Assembly: GCA_047623945.1 (NCBI GenBank)
Contig: JBLHOT010000006.1
Location: 20,673 to 84,672 of the forward strand
Direction of reading: 5' to 3'
DNA: 64,000 nucleotides
Source of the DNA: Arcticibacterium sp047623945
Lineage (GTDB): Bacteria > Bacteroidota > Bacteroidia > Cytophagales > Spirosomataceae
The notes beneath the pieces are model-generated. The model had not been told where the DNA came from. It worked only from the letters and a program-made list of their open reading frames with translations, and made no database searches. Below are positions 23,929 through 32,795 of this stretch, in pieces (position 1 is the stretch's first letter; each line of letters begins with the position of its first letter). A program made the translations under genes and the position numbers.

Positions 23929-23967
23929 TAGTATGCTTGCATACTAGTATTTCTCTTATCATCTTTG
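23929..23967 (+). promoter_or_regulatory. Promoter and operator of the MarR gene
   Basis: The inverted repeat TAGTATGC-TT-GCATACTA (23929-23946) has 8-bp perfect arms and a 2-bp spacer. Its centre contains TTG (23937-23939), which acts as -33 to a near-consensus -7 element CATCTTTG (23960-23967) 20 bp downstream. The site lies 43 bp before the MarR start. Autorepression by the MarR protein is the obvious inference. Confidence 0.6.
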
Positions 23968-23988
23968 TAAGCTTATCTTAGCCTATTT

Positions 23989-24456
23989 ATGAAGAAGGAG
24001 GAAACAATTGATTTTCATATTAAATGGACTTGGCATGCCATCTCTCGCATGTACAATGTTTATGCAGGTCAGAATGACATGACTATGTCTATTGGCTATG
24101 TATTATTAAATATCGATTTGGAGACAGGCACCCCAGCCACTAAAATTGGCCCTTCTATTGGGATGGAGCCTAGAAGTCTTACTAGAATGCTAAAGTCCTT
24201 AGAGGAGCGTGGATGGATTTACAGAGAGACAGACGCAAAGGATAAACGCTTTGTCAACGTATTCCTTACGGATAAAGGAAAAGAGAAAAGACGTTTTGCC
24301 CGGGATGGAGTAATTGCTTTCAACAAGGCTATTAGTGAAGTCGTACCGGAAGGAGAACTTTCTAAATTTATTAATACGCTAGACCGAATTAAAGAAACTG
24401 TAGAGTCGCAAACCACAGATTCTAAAAATGGTTTATTAGCTTTGGAGCTTATATAA
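23989..24456 (+). CDS. MarR family transcriptional regulator
   Basis: A 155-residue dimeric winged-helix repressor. The recognition region is TKIGPSIGMEPRSLTRMLKSLEERGWIYRE (residues about 47-76), followed by the wing DAKDKRFVNVFLT. The N-terminal helices (WHAISRMYNVYAGQNDMTMSIGYVLLNID) form the dimer and ligand pocket. It lies downstream of a textbook inverted-repeat operator that overlaps its own promoter. The next gene, an exported beta-rich protein, starts 10 bp later and is likely controlled with it. The ligand cannot be predicted. Confidence 0.9.
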   Translation: MKKEETIDFHIKWTWHAISRMYNVYAGQNDMTMSIGYVLLNIDLETGTPATKIGPSIGMEPRSLTRMLKSLEERGWIYRETDAKDKRFVNVFLTDKGKEKRRFARDGVIAFNKAISEVVPEGELSKFINTLDRIKETVESQTTDSKNGLLALELI

Positions 24457-24466
24457 ACTATTCTCT

Positions 24467-24919
24467 ATGCTTAGGAAAGGATTTTTGGTAGTCGTTATTT
24501 TTATGGCCACTTTAAAGTATGGCAATGCTCAAAGTGTAGCCTATTATCCTATTAGCTCCATAGTTTCGGTTTCTACAAATCCTGTTAAACCTATTTGGTT
24601 AGATTTAAGATTTCAGACAAATTCCTTTTTTTCATCATTAAGCACTGAAATTGCTCCAGCGGTTAATCTCAACAAGAACCCTAGAGGACAGTACTACATT
24701 GGAGGAGGCTTACGCCTAAATTATCTAGAAGCATTTCAAAGTGACGGCGATATTTTAGAAGGCTATATGCTGAATATAGGCGTACGTTCTGCTCCTTTTG
24801 ACAAATACCCTCAAGTGCAAATAGCCTTTGAGCTATCTCCATACGTAGCCAGTGATTTTGAAACTGGCTTGTTTCGCTCTCGATTAGGTATTGCGTATAA
24901 CTTCTCTAAAAAGAAGTAA
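24467..24919 (+). CDS. Exported beta-rich hypothetical protein
   Basis: A 150-residue protein with signal peptide (MLRKGFLVVVIFMATLKYGNAQ). The rest alternates hydrophobic and polar residues as in outer-membrane barrels or lipid-binding beta proteins (WLDLRFQTNSFFSSL, YYIGGGLRLNYLEAF, RSRLGIAYNF) and ends KKK rather than with a terminal aromatic. It is co-transcribed with the MarR regulator. Its stop lies 5 bp from that of the convergent S41 protease. The family is not recognised. Confidence 0.6.
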   Translation: MLRKGFLVVVIFMATLKYGNAQSVAYYPISSIVSVSTNPVKPIWLDLRFQTNSFFSSLSTEIAPAVNLNKNPRGQYYIGGGLRLNYLEAFQSDGDILEGYMLNIGVRSAPFDKYPQVQIAFELSPYVASDFETGLFRSRLGIAYNFSKKK

Positions 24920-24924
24920 ATCAA

Positions 24925-26577
24925 TCATTTTCCTAAGCTTTTTGCTTTATCAAAATGTTTTACGGCTTCCTTTAGCATTTCATCATCTTCGGCAATTACT
25001 CGGTAGAATGAATTACTTAAGCCGTTCTCATCTTTCCAAATGCTTCTCGCAATCAGAGCTTTAACTTGACTTTGAATAAAACTCTTTGACTTTTTAAAAT
25101 CTTCTGGTTTATAGTCAATTTTCATGGCCTCTCCTTTCTTGATAATGCTTTGAAGCATTTTTTCATTTACTGTGAAGTTTTTAAGATAATCGTCAAAGGA
25201 GCTTTTCTTTAACATTTCGCCATTCTCATTGGCATAGTTGAGAGTAAATTCTCTAATGACATTGTTACCATAGAGCTCCATAAGATAGCGGCTAATGTGA
25301 CTAGTATCTCTAGCTACAAAAACATCTGGGGTAATTCCGCCGCCGCCATAAACCTTACGGCCGCCTTTTGTGGTAAAGGCCTCTTTTCCTTCATTATGTA
25401 TACTGTCTGCACTAAAAAACTCGCCATGCTCGCTTCGTTCGTTTAACTCGCCGTAATAATCTTGTAAATCACCAGATGAATAAGGCTTTTGAATACTCCT
25501 TCCAGAAGGAATATAGTATCTAGAAATTGTCAATCTAAGTTCTGAACCATCTGAAAGCTGAATAGGAGCTTGTACCAGACCTTTACCAAATGTTCTACGG
25601 CCTACTATAAGTGCTCTGTCATAATCTTGGAGAGCACCAGAAACTATTTCGGAGGCCGATGCACTCCCTTCATCCACAAGAACCACAAGTGGCCCTTTTT
25701 CAAAGATACCTGTCCTTCTGGCGTACATTTTACGGTCGTTTCTGTCGTCCTTTCCATCTGTATATACTAAGACATCATTTCCAGAAATAAACTCGTCTGC
25801 TATAGCCGTAGCTCGCTCTAAATACCCTCCAGGATTCCCTCTAAGGTCTAAGACCAATTGGGTCATACCTTGAGTTTTTAACTTTTTAAGGCCACCTAAA
25901 AACTCATCGTAGGTTGTTTCAGAAAAGCGATTGATTTTGATATAGCCTGTTTTTCTGTCAGCCATTAAATAAGAAGCGTCTACAGAAAAAGTAGGTATTT
26001 TATCCCTCACTACCGTAAACTCTAATAAGTCGCTAAAGCCCTTTCTTTTAATCTTCATTAAAACCTCAGAACCTCTTGCCCCCCTAAGTGTATTGAAAAT
26101 CAGTCTAGAATTCACCTTTTCACCCGTCAGAGAAGTTTCGTTAGCCTCAATAATGGCATCGCCACTAAGCATGCCCACCGCTTCAGAAGGACCTCCAGAT
26201 AGAGGTGTTACTACATAAACGGTATCATTAAAAATATTAAACTCTACACCTATACCATCAAAACCGTTTTGTAATTCAGACATAGCCAGTTCTGCTTCTT
26301 TGGCAGGAAGGTAGGCCGTGTGTGGATCTAGCTTTTCTAGCATTTTGGTAATGCCGTATTCAGCTAAAGAATCAGTATCTACGGCATCTACATAGCTTCT
26401 GTCAATGTAGGTGAGTATTTCTTTGAACTTATTAGACGATTTTATGACATCGCCTACCATGTTCTGGTTTCCAAAAAACTTAGCTCCAATTTGAATACCA
26501 GCAGCCAGTGTAATGGCGATGATGATAGGTAATCTGATGGCAAATTTGCTATTCTTAATTTCTTTCTTTTTTTCCAC
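24925..26577 (-). CDS. C-terminal processing peptidase (S41, with PDZ domain)
   Basis: A 550-residue periplasmic protease anchored by one N-terminal membrane helix (about 13-33). Layout: N-terminal helix region, PDZ around 95-180 (FDGIGVEFNIFNDTVYVVTPLSGGPSEAVGML), then the S41 core with DLRGNPGG around 248, the nucleophilic serine in EGSASASE around 306 and the lysine in RRTFGKG around 331. This is the classical Ctp/Prc domain order. The C-terminal 200 residues are specific to Bacteroidota forms. It degrades or trims exported proteins. It is the second S41 enzyme in the window and has the PDZ domain the first lacks. Confidence 0.92.
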   Translation of the reverse strand: MEKKKEIKNSKFAIRLPIIIAITLAAGIQIGAKFFGNQNMVGDVIKSSNKFKEILTYIDRSYVDAVDTDSLAEYGITKMLEKLDPHTAYLPAKEAELAMSELQNGFDGIGVEFNIFNDTVYVVTPLSGGPSEAVGMLSGDAIIEANETSLTGEKVNSRLIFNTLRGARGSEVLMKIKRKGFSDLLEFTVVRDKIPTFSVDASYLMADRKTGYIKINRFSETTYDEFLGGLKKLKTQGMTQLVLDLRGNPGGYLERATAIADEFISGNDVLVYTDGKDDRNDRKMYARRTGIFEKGPLVVLVDEGSASASEIVSGALQDYDRALIVGRRTFGKGLVQAPIQLSDGSELRLTISRYYIPSGRSIQKPYSSGDLQDYYGELNERSEHGEFFSADSIHNEGKEAFTTKGGRKVYGGGGITPDVFVARDTSHISRYLMELYGNNVIREFTLNYANENGEMLKKSSFDDYLKNFTVNEKMLQSIIKKGEAMKIDYKPEDFKKSKSFIQSQVKALIARSIWKDENGLSNSFYRVIAEDDEMLKEAVKHFDKAKSLGK

Positions 26578-26653
26578 GGTTTGTCTGTTTAGAGGTCTAT
26601 CTATAACTCTATTATAGCCTCACTTAGTTTAAGGGATAGGTGTTTTTCTTGGG

Positions 26654-27115
26654 TTATTTTTGGCGTCTCATGCGGTAAATGTACAGACCTATGACGGCAA
26701 AAAGAATAATAAAGTATAACCAAAAGCCTCGCATGCCATTTTGGCTATCGTTCAAGGCTAAAGAGACAAATGCCCGACTCACTAAAATAGCTAAACCTCC
26801 AATCCAAATCTGTATTATGGATAAGAGTTCTAGACTTAATTTGTGAATTGCTGAAAGGTTTCCTTTGGTAATGGTCAATGGATAATTAAGAACCGAAGGG
26901 TCAGCCTTTTTAACTAAAGACAAGATTACCAAAACAAAAGCTAGAATGCCAAAAAAGAACCAAGCCGTATTCTTACTTCCTTGGTCTTCTGCTTGACCTA
27001 AGAGATTGAAATGGGTAGGAACACGATCTGGTAGACTATTATAATTCATAAAATAATAGAGTAATCCTAGTAATAGAAGGAGCCATCCAAAGAGCGTTGA
27101 TATTCTGTTTAACAT
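26654..27115 (-). CDS. DUF1648 domain membrane protein
   Basis: A 153-residue membrane protein with about four helices. The N-terminal part LYYFMNYNSLPDRVPTHFNLLGQAEDQGSKN is the DUF1648 signature (L-P-x-x-[IV]-P-x-H-[FW]). Family members include parts of SdpI immunity proteins, but many copies are of unknown function. It lies 3 bp after the nadA stop, so it is transcribed with nadA. Confidence 0.7.
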   Translation of the reverse strand: MLNRISTLFGWLLLLLGLLYYFMNYNSLPDRVPTHFNLLGQAEDQGSKNTAWFFFGILAFVLVILSLVKKADPSVLNYPLTITKGNLSAIHKLSLELLSIIQIWIGGLAILVSRAFVSLALNDSQNGMRGFWLYFIILFAVIGLYIYRMRRQK

Positions 27116-27118
27116 AGC

Positions 27119-28081
27119 CTAAAGACCAAATTTAGCAGATATTTCAAGCATTTTGTCAATAGGGGCCTTTGCGTCTTTAAGAATCTGATCAGATAGAATT
27201 ATTTCTGGCGTTTCCTCTGCTAAGCACCTATAAAGTTTTTCCATTGTATTTAGTTTCATGTGTGGGCAATCTGAACAAGCGACGCAAGCATGGCCATTTT
27301 TAACAGTAGGTGCTACATGAAATTTCTTGTCGGGCGACGCCTTTCTCATCTGATGCAAAATGCCAGACTCTGTGGCCACTATAAACTCTTTTGAAGGGCT
27401 ATTGATGGTGTATTTTAATAGCCCTGTGGTAGAACCAATATATTCTGCCGTGTCTAACACGGGCCTTTCACTTTCGGGATGGGCAATTATCGTCGCCTCC
27501 GGATGCTTTTCTTTTAAGTCCGAAATCATTTTGGCTGAGAAAGCTTCATGGACCATGCAAGCCCCATCCCAGAGAATCATATTTCTGCCCGTTTTTCTAT
27601 TTAAATAGTTGCCGAGATTCTTATCTGGAGCAAAAATTATCTGTTTGTCTTTAGGAACACTTTCTACTATTTTAATGGCATTAGTACTTGTACAAACAAT
27701 ATCTGTCAAGGTTTTGAGCTCTGCGGAACAATTGACATAAGAAATAACTACAGCATCTGGGTGTTTTTCTTTAAACGCGATGAATTTATCTGCAGGTGCA
27801 GACTCTTCTAAGGAGCAACCAGCATTGATATCCGGCAAAAGAACTTTCTTTTTGGGAGAAAGAATTTTGGCTGTTTCTGCCATAAATCGTACACCCGCAA
27901 AAACAATAAGGTCCGCTTCTGTCTTGGCCGCCTGTTGTGACAGCCCAAGGCTATCACCGATATAATCGGCTACATCTTGGATATCTGCTGTTTGATAGTA
28001 ATGAGCTAGAATGACAGCATTTTTCTCTTTCTTCAATCTGGCTATTTCTGCCACATAGTCTATTTCTCCTTTCATAATCAT
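27119..28081 (-). CDS. nadA: Quinolinate synthase
   Basis: A 320-residue iron-sulfur enzyme that condenses iminoaspartate with dihydroxyacetone phosphate to quinolinate, the entry to NAD synthesis. The three cluster cysteines are visible: C89 in INAGCSLEES, the one in WDGACMVH near 174, and the group in HACVACSDCPHM near 264-270. AHYYQTADIQDVADYIGDSL (26-45) is diagnostic. A start two codons later (MKGEIDY) is possible. The upstream stop overlaps its ATG by 4 bp. nadB and nadC are not in the window. Confidence 0.95.
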   Translation of the reverse strand: MIMKGEIDYVAEIARLKKEKNAVILAHYYQTADIQDVADYIGDSLGLSQQAAKTEADLIVFAGVRFMAETAKILSPKKKVLLPDINAGCSLEESAPADKFIAFKEKHPDAVVISYVNCSAELKTLTDIVCTSTNAIKIVESVPKDKQIIFAPDKNLGNYLNRKTGRNMILWDGACMVHEAFSAKMISDLKEKHPEATIIAHPESERPVLDTAEYIGSTTGLLKYTINSPSKEFIVATESGILHQMRKASPDKKFHVAPTVKNGHACVACSDCPHMKLNTMEKLYRCLAEETPEIILSDQILKDAKAPIDKMLEISAKFGL

Positions 28082-28998
28082 TTAGGGCAGCGGTATTCCC
28101 AGGTTTTAGCCTTTAATAAGTTGTTGTTTGTGTCAAAACTCTTTTCAAGTGTCAGGTTCCCGAATGGGTCATAAGACTTCTCAATAAAATTCAGTAGCCG
28201 TCCTTGATAGAGGAATGATTCCTTAATTACATTTCCTCTCACGTTATTGACATACTGAATTTCGTAATCCAATTTATTATTCCTTCCAAAGATCGTTTTT
28301 TCAGACAAAAAACCATTTGCGTAGGTATAAAACGTTCTACCAATCAACTTACCATTTAGGTAGGTGCTGTCTTTCTCTATCTTACCACTTGAAGTATTGT
28401 AGCTCGTGAAAATTTCTTCAACCATCCCGCCAACAACGTCATTTCTTTTTTCATAGGTTTTGTCTCCATCTGGGCTGTAAGTAAACTCCTTTGAGTGATT
28501 GACCATACCCGCTCCATTGCTTATTTCATAGTTCAGGATTTGGCCATTTTTATTTTTTGTAGTGGTTTCCTTGGCCGAGATTGTATTATCCTCGGCAAAA
28601 AACAGTTTCTCAGAATTTAGACTTGATGTAGTAAGTGTATTGTTTGTATTCAGCTCATTTGGATCAGTTGTTTCTGTTACGGCGAGCAATTGACCTAAAT
28701 TATTGTAATTGTTAATTTTGGCACTCCTGAAGACGTCGTTGTGAAAGTTGCTCACCTTAGAAAGGTAGCCTTTAGCTGTGTATTCAAAAATATTTTTCTC
28801 TGAATATGTACCTTGAAAGTCTGTTATGGTTCTGTTTTCTTTGATAATCTGCCCTTCCGAATTATAGGAGTTAAGGAGTAGAAAGTCGGTTTGACCATTC
28901 TTGTTGACAGACTCTTGCTGCAATAATAAGCAATCAGCTTGAGCATGAGCCGAGCCAATGAATAGAAAAGAGATGAGGATGTATGAAAAAAAACGCAT
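28078..28998 (-). CDS. Exported YD-repeat-like hypothetical protein
   Basis: A 306-residue protein with signal peptide (MRFFSYILISFLFIGSAHAQ). It contains repeated strand-turn units of the form YNSEGQIIKE, YTAKGYLSK, YNNLGQLLA, YSPDGDKTYE, YANGFLSEK and YDPFGNLTLEK, which resemble RHS/YD repeats and are roughly 20-25 residues each. It should form a curled beta sheet in the periplasm or at the surface. Its stop overlaps the nadA start by 4 bp, an odd partnership with no clear functional link. The function is unknown. Confidence 0.65.
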   Translation of the reverse strand: MRFFSYILISFLFIGSAHAQADCLLLQQESVNKNGQTDFLLLNSYNSEGQIIKENRTITDFQGTYSEKNIFEYTAKGYLSKVSNFHNDVFRSAKINNYNNLGQLLAVTETTDPNELNTNNTLTTSSLNSEKLFFAEDNTISAKETTTKNKNGQILNYEISNGAGMVNHSKEFTYSPDGDKTYEKRNDVVGGMVEEIFTSYNTSSGKIEKDSTYLNGKLIGRTFYTYANGFLSEKTIFGRNNKLDYEIQYVNNVRGNVIKESFLYQGRLLNFIEKSYDPFGNLTLEKSFDTNNNLLKAKTWEYRCPK

Positions 28999-29106
28999 TG
29001 TGTATAATCTGACCTATTAATGCACCAAATTACAAAGTTTTGATTTCTATTCATAAATTGCCCAAGGCATAAATAGGCTATTTTTATTTAACGTTTAGCA
29101 GCATAT

Positions 29107-30696
29107 ATGAAATTCTTTAAAGTATTATCCTTTTCTCTTCTATTATTATCGTGTAGTGATTCTACGAATAAGAAAGAATACAAGTCTCCAGAAGACTCTT
29201 TTCCAGGCTTGTTTGAGGAAGTGCAACTGAAAGTGGTATTTCCAGATTCTAAGACCTTTGTTGATTGTGTTCCCAAATACCAGCCGAGCTTTATTCTATC
29301 AGCCTATGAGGAACAAAAAGCACTGCCTGATTTTGATTTGGAGGCCTTCGTTCTTGAGCATTTTGAAAAACCTATAGTCAATGAATCGGGATTTAAGTCC
29401 GACTCCTCTTTATCAGCAGAGCAGCATATTAATAAGCTATGGAATGTTTTAACCAGAGAGCCAGAAGAAGGCGGAACCATAATTCCATTGAGAAAATCTT
29501 ATGTGGTACCTGGAGGGAGGTTTGGAGAAGTATATTATTGGGATAGTTACTTCACCATGCTAGGCCTACAAGTGGCCGGAAAGGATTCATTGATAGAGAA
29601 TATGGTCCTTAATTTTGCTCAACTTATCCAAGATATCGGGCATATACCCAATGGTAATAGGTCCTATTATTTAAGTAGGTCTCAGCCACCTTTCTTTTCA
29701 TTGATGGTAGAACTCTTAGCAGAAGTCAAACAAGAGGACCAAGTATTACTTCGCTTTCTCCCTCAATTACAAAAAGAATATCAATACTGGATGGCTGTCG
29801 CAAATTCTGATCAAGCTGAGGCTCAAAATAAAGCGAAGACAAAAGAAGACGGTTCTTTTAATAAGGTAGTGTTTATTGAGGAAGGTCAAATCCTTAACAG
29901 ATATTATGATAACAGTGATAAACCAAGGCCGGAAGCATATAAGGAAGACGTGGAAACGGCAAAAAAATCTGGCAGAGACACGAAAGAGGTTTATCGCCAT
30001 CTGCGTTCCGGGGCTGAATCTGGATGGGATTATTCTAGCCGTTGGCTAAGAGATGGCAAGAGCTTAGAGACTATTCATACCACAGAAATTCTTCCAGTGG
30101 ATCTTAACGCACTTCTATATCATTTAGAGGAAGTATTGGAAAAAGCGTATAGTTTATCTGAGAAAGAAAAAGGTTACAGTGACAGCTTTAAGGCTTTGAA
30201 GGAAAAGAGAAAGGCTCTTTTCAAAACGTATTTCTGGGATGAATCAAAAGGATTTTACTTTGATTACGACTTTGTCTCAAAGAAAAGAAAGGAAACTTAT
30301 TCTTTGGCCGGGGTTTATCCATTATTCTTTGGAATAGCGAGTGAAGAACAAGCTCAGAAAGTAGCGGACAAAATAGAAGCCTTGTTTATGATGCCCGGAG
30401 GTGTTAATAGCACTTTGTATGAAACTGGCCAGCAGTGGGATGCTCCCAATGGTTGGGCTCCCCTTCAATGGATGACCATCAAAGGGCTAAGAAACTATGG
30501 ACATACTGAGCTGGCAGATGAAATTAAAAACAGATGGGTAGCTAACAACCTTCGTGTGTATAAAAACACAGGAAAGATGGTGGAAAAATACAATGTAAAT
30601 GATCTCAGCTTGCAGGCTGGCGGTGGAGAATATCCCGTTCAAGATGGTTTCGGATGGACCAATGGCGTCCTCTTAAAACTTCTTTCGGAAGAATAG
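29107..30696 (+). CDS. treA: Trehalase (GH37), lipoprotein
   Basis: A 529-residue alpha,alpha-trehalase that splits trehalose into two glucose molecules. Both family signatures are present: PGGRFGEVYYWDSYF (about 137-151) and QWDAPNGWAP (about 445-454). The catalytic aspartate lies in ESGWDYSSRW (about 305) and the catalytic glutamate in GGGEYPVQDGFGW. The N-terminus is a lipoprotein signal with lipobox LLSC (C16), so the enzyme is membrane-anchored in the periplasm or outer membrane. It is monocistronic, with its stop 4 bp from that of the convergent DUF5606 gene. Confidence 0.94.
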   Translation: MKFFKVLSFSLLLLSCSDSTNKKEYKSPEDSFPGLFEEVQLKVVFPDSKTFVDCVPKYQPSFILSAYEEQKALPDFDLEAFVLEHFEKPIVNESGFKSDSSLSAEQHINKLWNVLTREPEEGGTIIPLRKSYVVPGGRFGEVYYWDSYFTMLGLQVAGKDSLIENMVLNFAQLIQDIGHIPNGNRSYYLSRSQPPFFSLMVELLAEVKQEDQVLLRFLPQLQKEYQYWMAVANSDQAEAQNKAKTKEDGSFNKVVFIEEGQILNRYYDNSDKPRPEAYKEDVETAKKSGRDTKEVYRHLRSGAESGWDYSSRWLRDGKSLETIHTTEILPVDLNALLYHLEEVLEKAYSLSEKEKGYSDSFKALKEKRKALFKTYFWDESKGFYFDYDFVSKKRKETYSLAGVYPLFFGIASEEQAQKVADKIEALFMMPGGVNSTLYETGQQWDAPNGWAPLQWMTIKGLRNYGHTELADEIKNRWVANNLRVYKNTGKMVEKYNVNDLSLQAGGGEYPVQDGFGWTNGVLLKLLSEE

Positions 30697-30700
30697 AAAC

Positions 30701-31207
30701 CTATTTTTTAGTCTTGGCCTTAGCTTTTGGTTTTGGTTTTTTTTCTGGACTTGGCTTTTCTTCTGGACTTTGTTTTTTTTCTGAACTTGGCTTCTCTTCT
30801 TTGCTTACTTCAAAAAGATCGGGCATTTCTTTTGACAAAAGATTAAACCAAACGATAATCTTTTTGATATCTGAAGAGTAAACCCTTTCCTTATCAAAGT
30901 CAGGCATGATGGCCTCAAAAAAGGTAAAGAAATCAGCAGGTTTAGAACCTTTTATGTCAAAATCTATCTGCTCACCATATTTGGTTTTCAGATTAGTTAA
31001 TATTTCGGCCAGCGGAGTAGACTTATCAAACTCCTCACTATAAATAGAAATATCTTTCAGGACAGATACTTTGGCGTTTACGCTTACTATCTCTCTTTTC
31101 TTATTACCGTCCATGCTTTCCACAATTACGCCCGAACGCCCTGGTTTAATGATTCTGAAAAGTCCTGGTCTTCCTGAGATATGTGCTACGTCTTGTAAAG
31201 CTTCCAT
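30701..31207 (-). CDS. DUF5606 domain protein with Lys/Pro/Glu-rich tail
   Basis: A 168-residue cytoplasmic protein. Residues 1-130 match the DUF5606 pattern (ISGRPGLFRIIKPGRSGVIVESMD, then KVSVLKDISIYS), a small domain found almost only in Bacteroidota, usually near peptide deformylase or holliday resolvase genes. The last 35 residues are low complexity, with repeated PSPEKKP-like units and a KPKAKAKTKK end, suggesting a basic, nucleic-acid-binding tail. The function is unknown. Confidence 0.8.
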   Translation of the reverse strand: MEALQDVAHISGRPGLFRIIKPGRSGVIVESMDGNKKREIVSVNAKVSVLKDISIYSEEFDKSTPLAEILTNLKTKYGEQIDFDIKGSKPADFFTFFEAIMPDFDKERVYSSDIKKIIVWFNLLSKEMPDLFEVSKEEKPSSEKKQSPEEKPSPEKKPKPKAKAKTKK

Positions 31208-31273
31208 TGTTCTTTATTCTTATTTGCTGCAAAAGTAAGGATTTAATGGTTTTCAAAACCAAGAGACTTAGAT

Positions 31274-31978
31274 TTATATATCGCCCTCTAAGGGTCTAAT
31301 GACAATATCCTCTACCACAGCCGAAGGAGAAAGGCTATATGCGGACCAAACAGTATCTGCAATATCCGTGGCTTTTATGAACCTAGATTCTGGCAAATCG
31401 GAACTTTCCCAACTGCTCGTATAGGTAGCACCCGGCATGATTGAGGTTACTTTTATCTTTTCAGGCAGCAATTCTGCTCTTAGCGACTTACTGAAACCAA
31501 GCATCGCAAATTTTGAAATGGTATAGGCTCCAGAATTAGGATAGGCTTGCAGGCTGGCAATAGAGCAAATGTTAAATATATGTCCATGCTTAGCGTTTTT
31601 AATCAGGCTTATTAAACCACGAGTGGTATAGTATGCAGAATAAAGGTTAGTGTCTATTTGCGTCTCTAAAGCTCCATCTGGTTCGGTCATGAGGTTACCC
31701 TGAGCAAAAGTCCCCGCGTTATTTACCAAAATGTCTAAGTTTCTTTTTTGCTTTTTGACAAAATCGGTAAAAGCCAATACGTCCTCTTTTTTGCTTAAAT
31801 CTGCGGCAAATGCGAGAACGGATATTTTGTATGAGGCTTCTAATTTACTTTTGAGTGTATCTAAATCTGACTGACCGCGTGAGGTAATGATGAGGTCTAT
31901 ACCCTGAGATGCGAGTTTTTCAGAAATTGCTTTTCCAATACCCTTTGAGGCTCCTGTAATTAAGGCCAGTTTATTCAT
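31274..31978 (-). CDS. SDR family oxidoreductase
   Basis: A 234-residue classical SDR: TGASKGIG (7-14), NNAG, catalytic serine in NICSIAS and YTISK. I choose ATG 31978; the frame is open 14 codons further upstream, but that part overlaps the promoter elements. The glycine motif TGxxxGIG and the Asp-free second strand (IITSRGQ) suggest NADP preference. It is transcribed divergently from the Mla-like permease. The substrate is unknown; sepiapterin-reductase-like or 3-ketoacyl reductases are possible. Confidence 0.8.
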   Translation of the reverse strand: MNKLALITGASKGIGKAISEKLASQGIDLIITSRGQSDLDTLKSKLEASYKISVLAFAADLSKKEDVLAFTDFVKKQKRNLDILVNNAGTFAQGNLMTEPDGALETQIDTNLYSAYYTTRGLISLIKNAKHGHIFNICSIASLQAYPNSGAYTISKFAMLGFSKSLRAELLPEKIKVTSIMPGATYTSSWESSDLPESRFIKATDIADTVWSAYSLSPSAVVEDIVIRPLEGDI

Positions 31979-31993
31979 GGTTCGTTTTTTGCA

Positions 31994-32037
31994 CAAAGCT
32001 AATTCATATTGGATACCCAATCAATTTATTAACTTTG
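31994..32037. promoter_or_regulatory. Overlapping divergent promoters (SDR / Mla-like permease)
   Basis: The minus-strand -7 element TAGCTTTG (31994-32001) serves the SDR gene. The plus-strand -7 element TAACTTTG (32030-32037) has TTG at 32009-32011, 18 bp upstream, and serves the permease. The -33 boxes of the two lie between the -7 boxes, so polymerases would compete. Confidence 0.6.
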
Positions 32038-32060
32038 CGTAAGCTATAAATATTCACTAA

Positions 32061-32795
32061 ATGCTTTCAACCGCAGGGAAATTCTTCCTTTTTCTTGGTA
32101 GCCTTTTTATAAGAAGAGAAACTTTCAAAGTTTATTGGGAGAGGTTTATTGACGAATGTGTCAAAATTGGCACAAACTCCATTTTCATCGTTTCCATCGT
32201 GGCCTTTTTTATAGGTGCGGTAACTTGTGTCCAGATATACGCTAATTTGGTAAGTCCTTTTATCCCTAATTATATTGTGAGTAATGTAGTTAGAGATATG
32301 ATGCTCCTGGAGCTATCTTCTACATTTATGTGCGTTGTTTTGGCAGGAAAAGTGGGTTCTCATATCGCAGGAGAGTTGGGCACAATGCGTATTACAGAGC
32401 AAATAGATGCTCTGGAAGTAATGGGGATAAATGCTTCTTCTTATTTAGTGCTTCCTAAAGTGCTTGCCGCGATGTTTACATTTCCGCTGTTAGCCATTTT
32501 ATCCGACTTTCTTGGAATAGCGGGAGGATATCTTGCAGGAACGATGACTGGGATACTTACACCAGAAGAATACATTTATGGAATACGATTTTCTTTTGTT
32601 CCCTATAACATCATTATAGCTATTGTTAAATCATTTGTTTTTGGCTTTTTAATAGCCACGATATCTGCTTATAAAGGGTTTTATACCAAAGGTGGGGCAT
32701 TGGAGGTAGGTCAAGCTAGCACCACGGCTGTAACAAATAGCTGTATTGCCATTTTAATAGCAGATTACTTATTAGCACAACTATTGTCTGGATGA
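32061..32795 (+). CDS. MlaE-like ABC transporter permease
   Basis: A 244-residue inner-membrane permease of the MlaE/Ttg2B family, which moves phospholipids between membranes together with an MCE-domain protein. Five to six hydrophobic helices are visible. The conserved segment LELSSTFMCVVLAGKVGSHIAGELGTMRITEQIDALEVMGI (about 91-131) is the family signature, including the EQIDAL coupling loop. Its stop overlaps the start of the ATPase gene by 4 bp. No MCE-domain gene is nearby in the window. Confidence 0.9.
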   Translation: MLSTAGKFFLFLGSLFIRRETFKVYWERFIDECVKIGTNSIFIVSIVAFFIGAVTCVQIYANLVSPFIPNYIVSNVVRDMMLLELSSTFMCVVLAGKVGSHIAGELGTMRITEQIDALEVMGINASSYLVLPKVLAAMFTFPLLAILSDFLGIAGGYLAGTMTGILTPEEYIYGIRFSFVPYNIIIAIVKSFVFGFLIATISAYKGFYTKGGALEVGQASTTAVTNSCIAILIADYLLAQLLSG

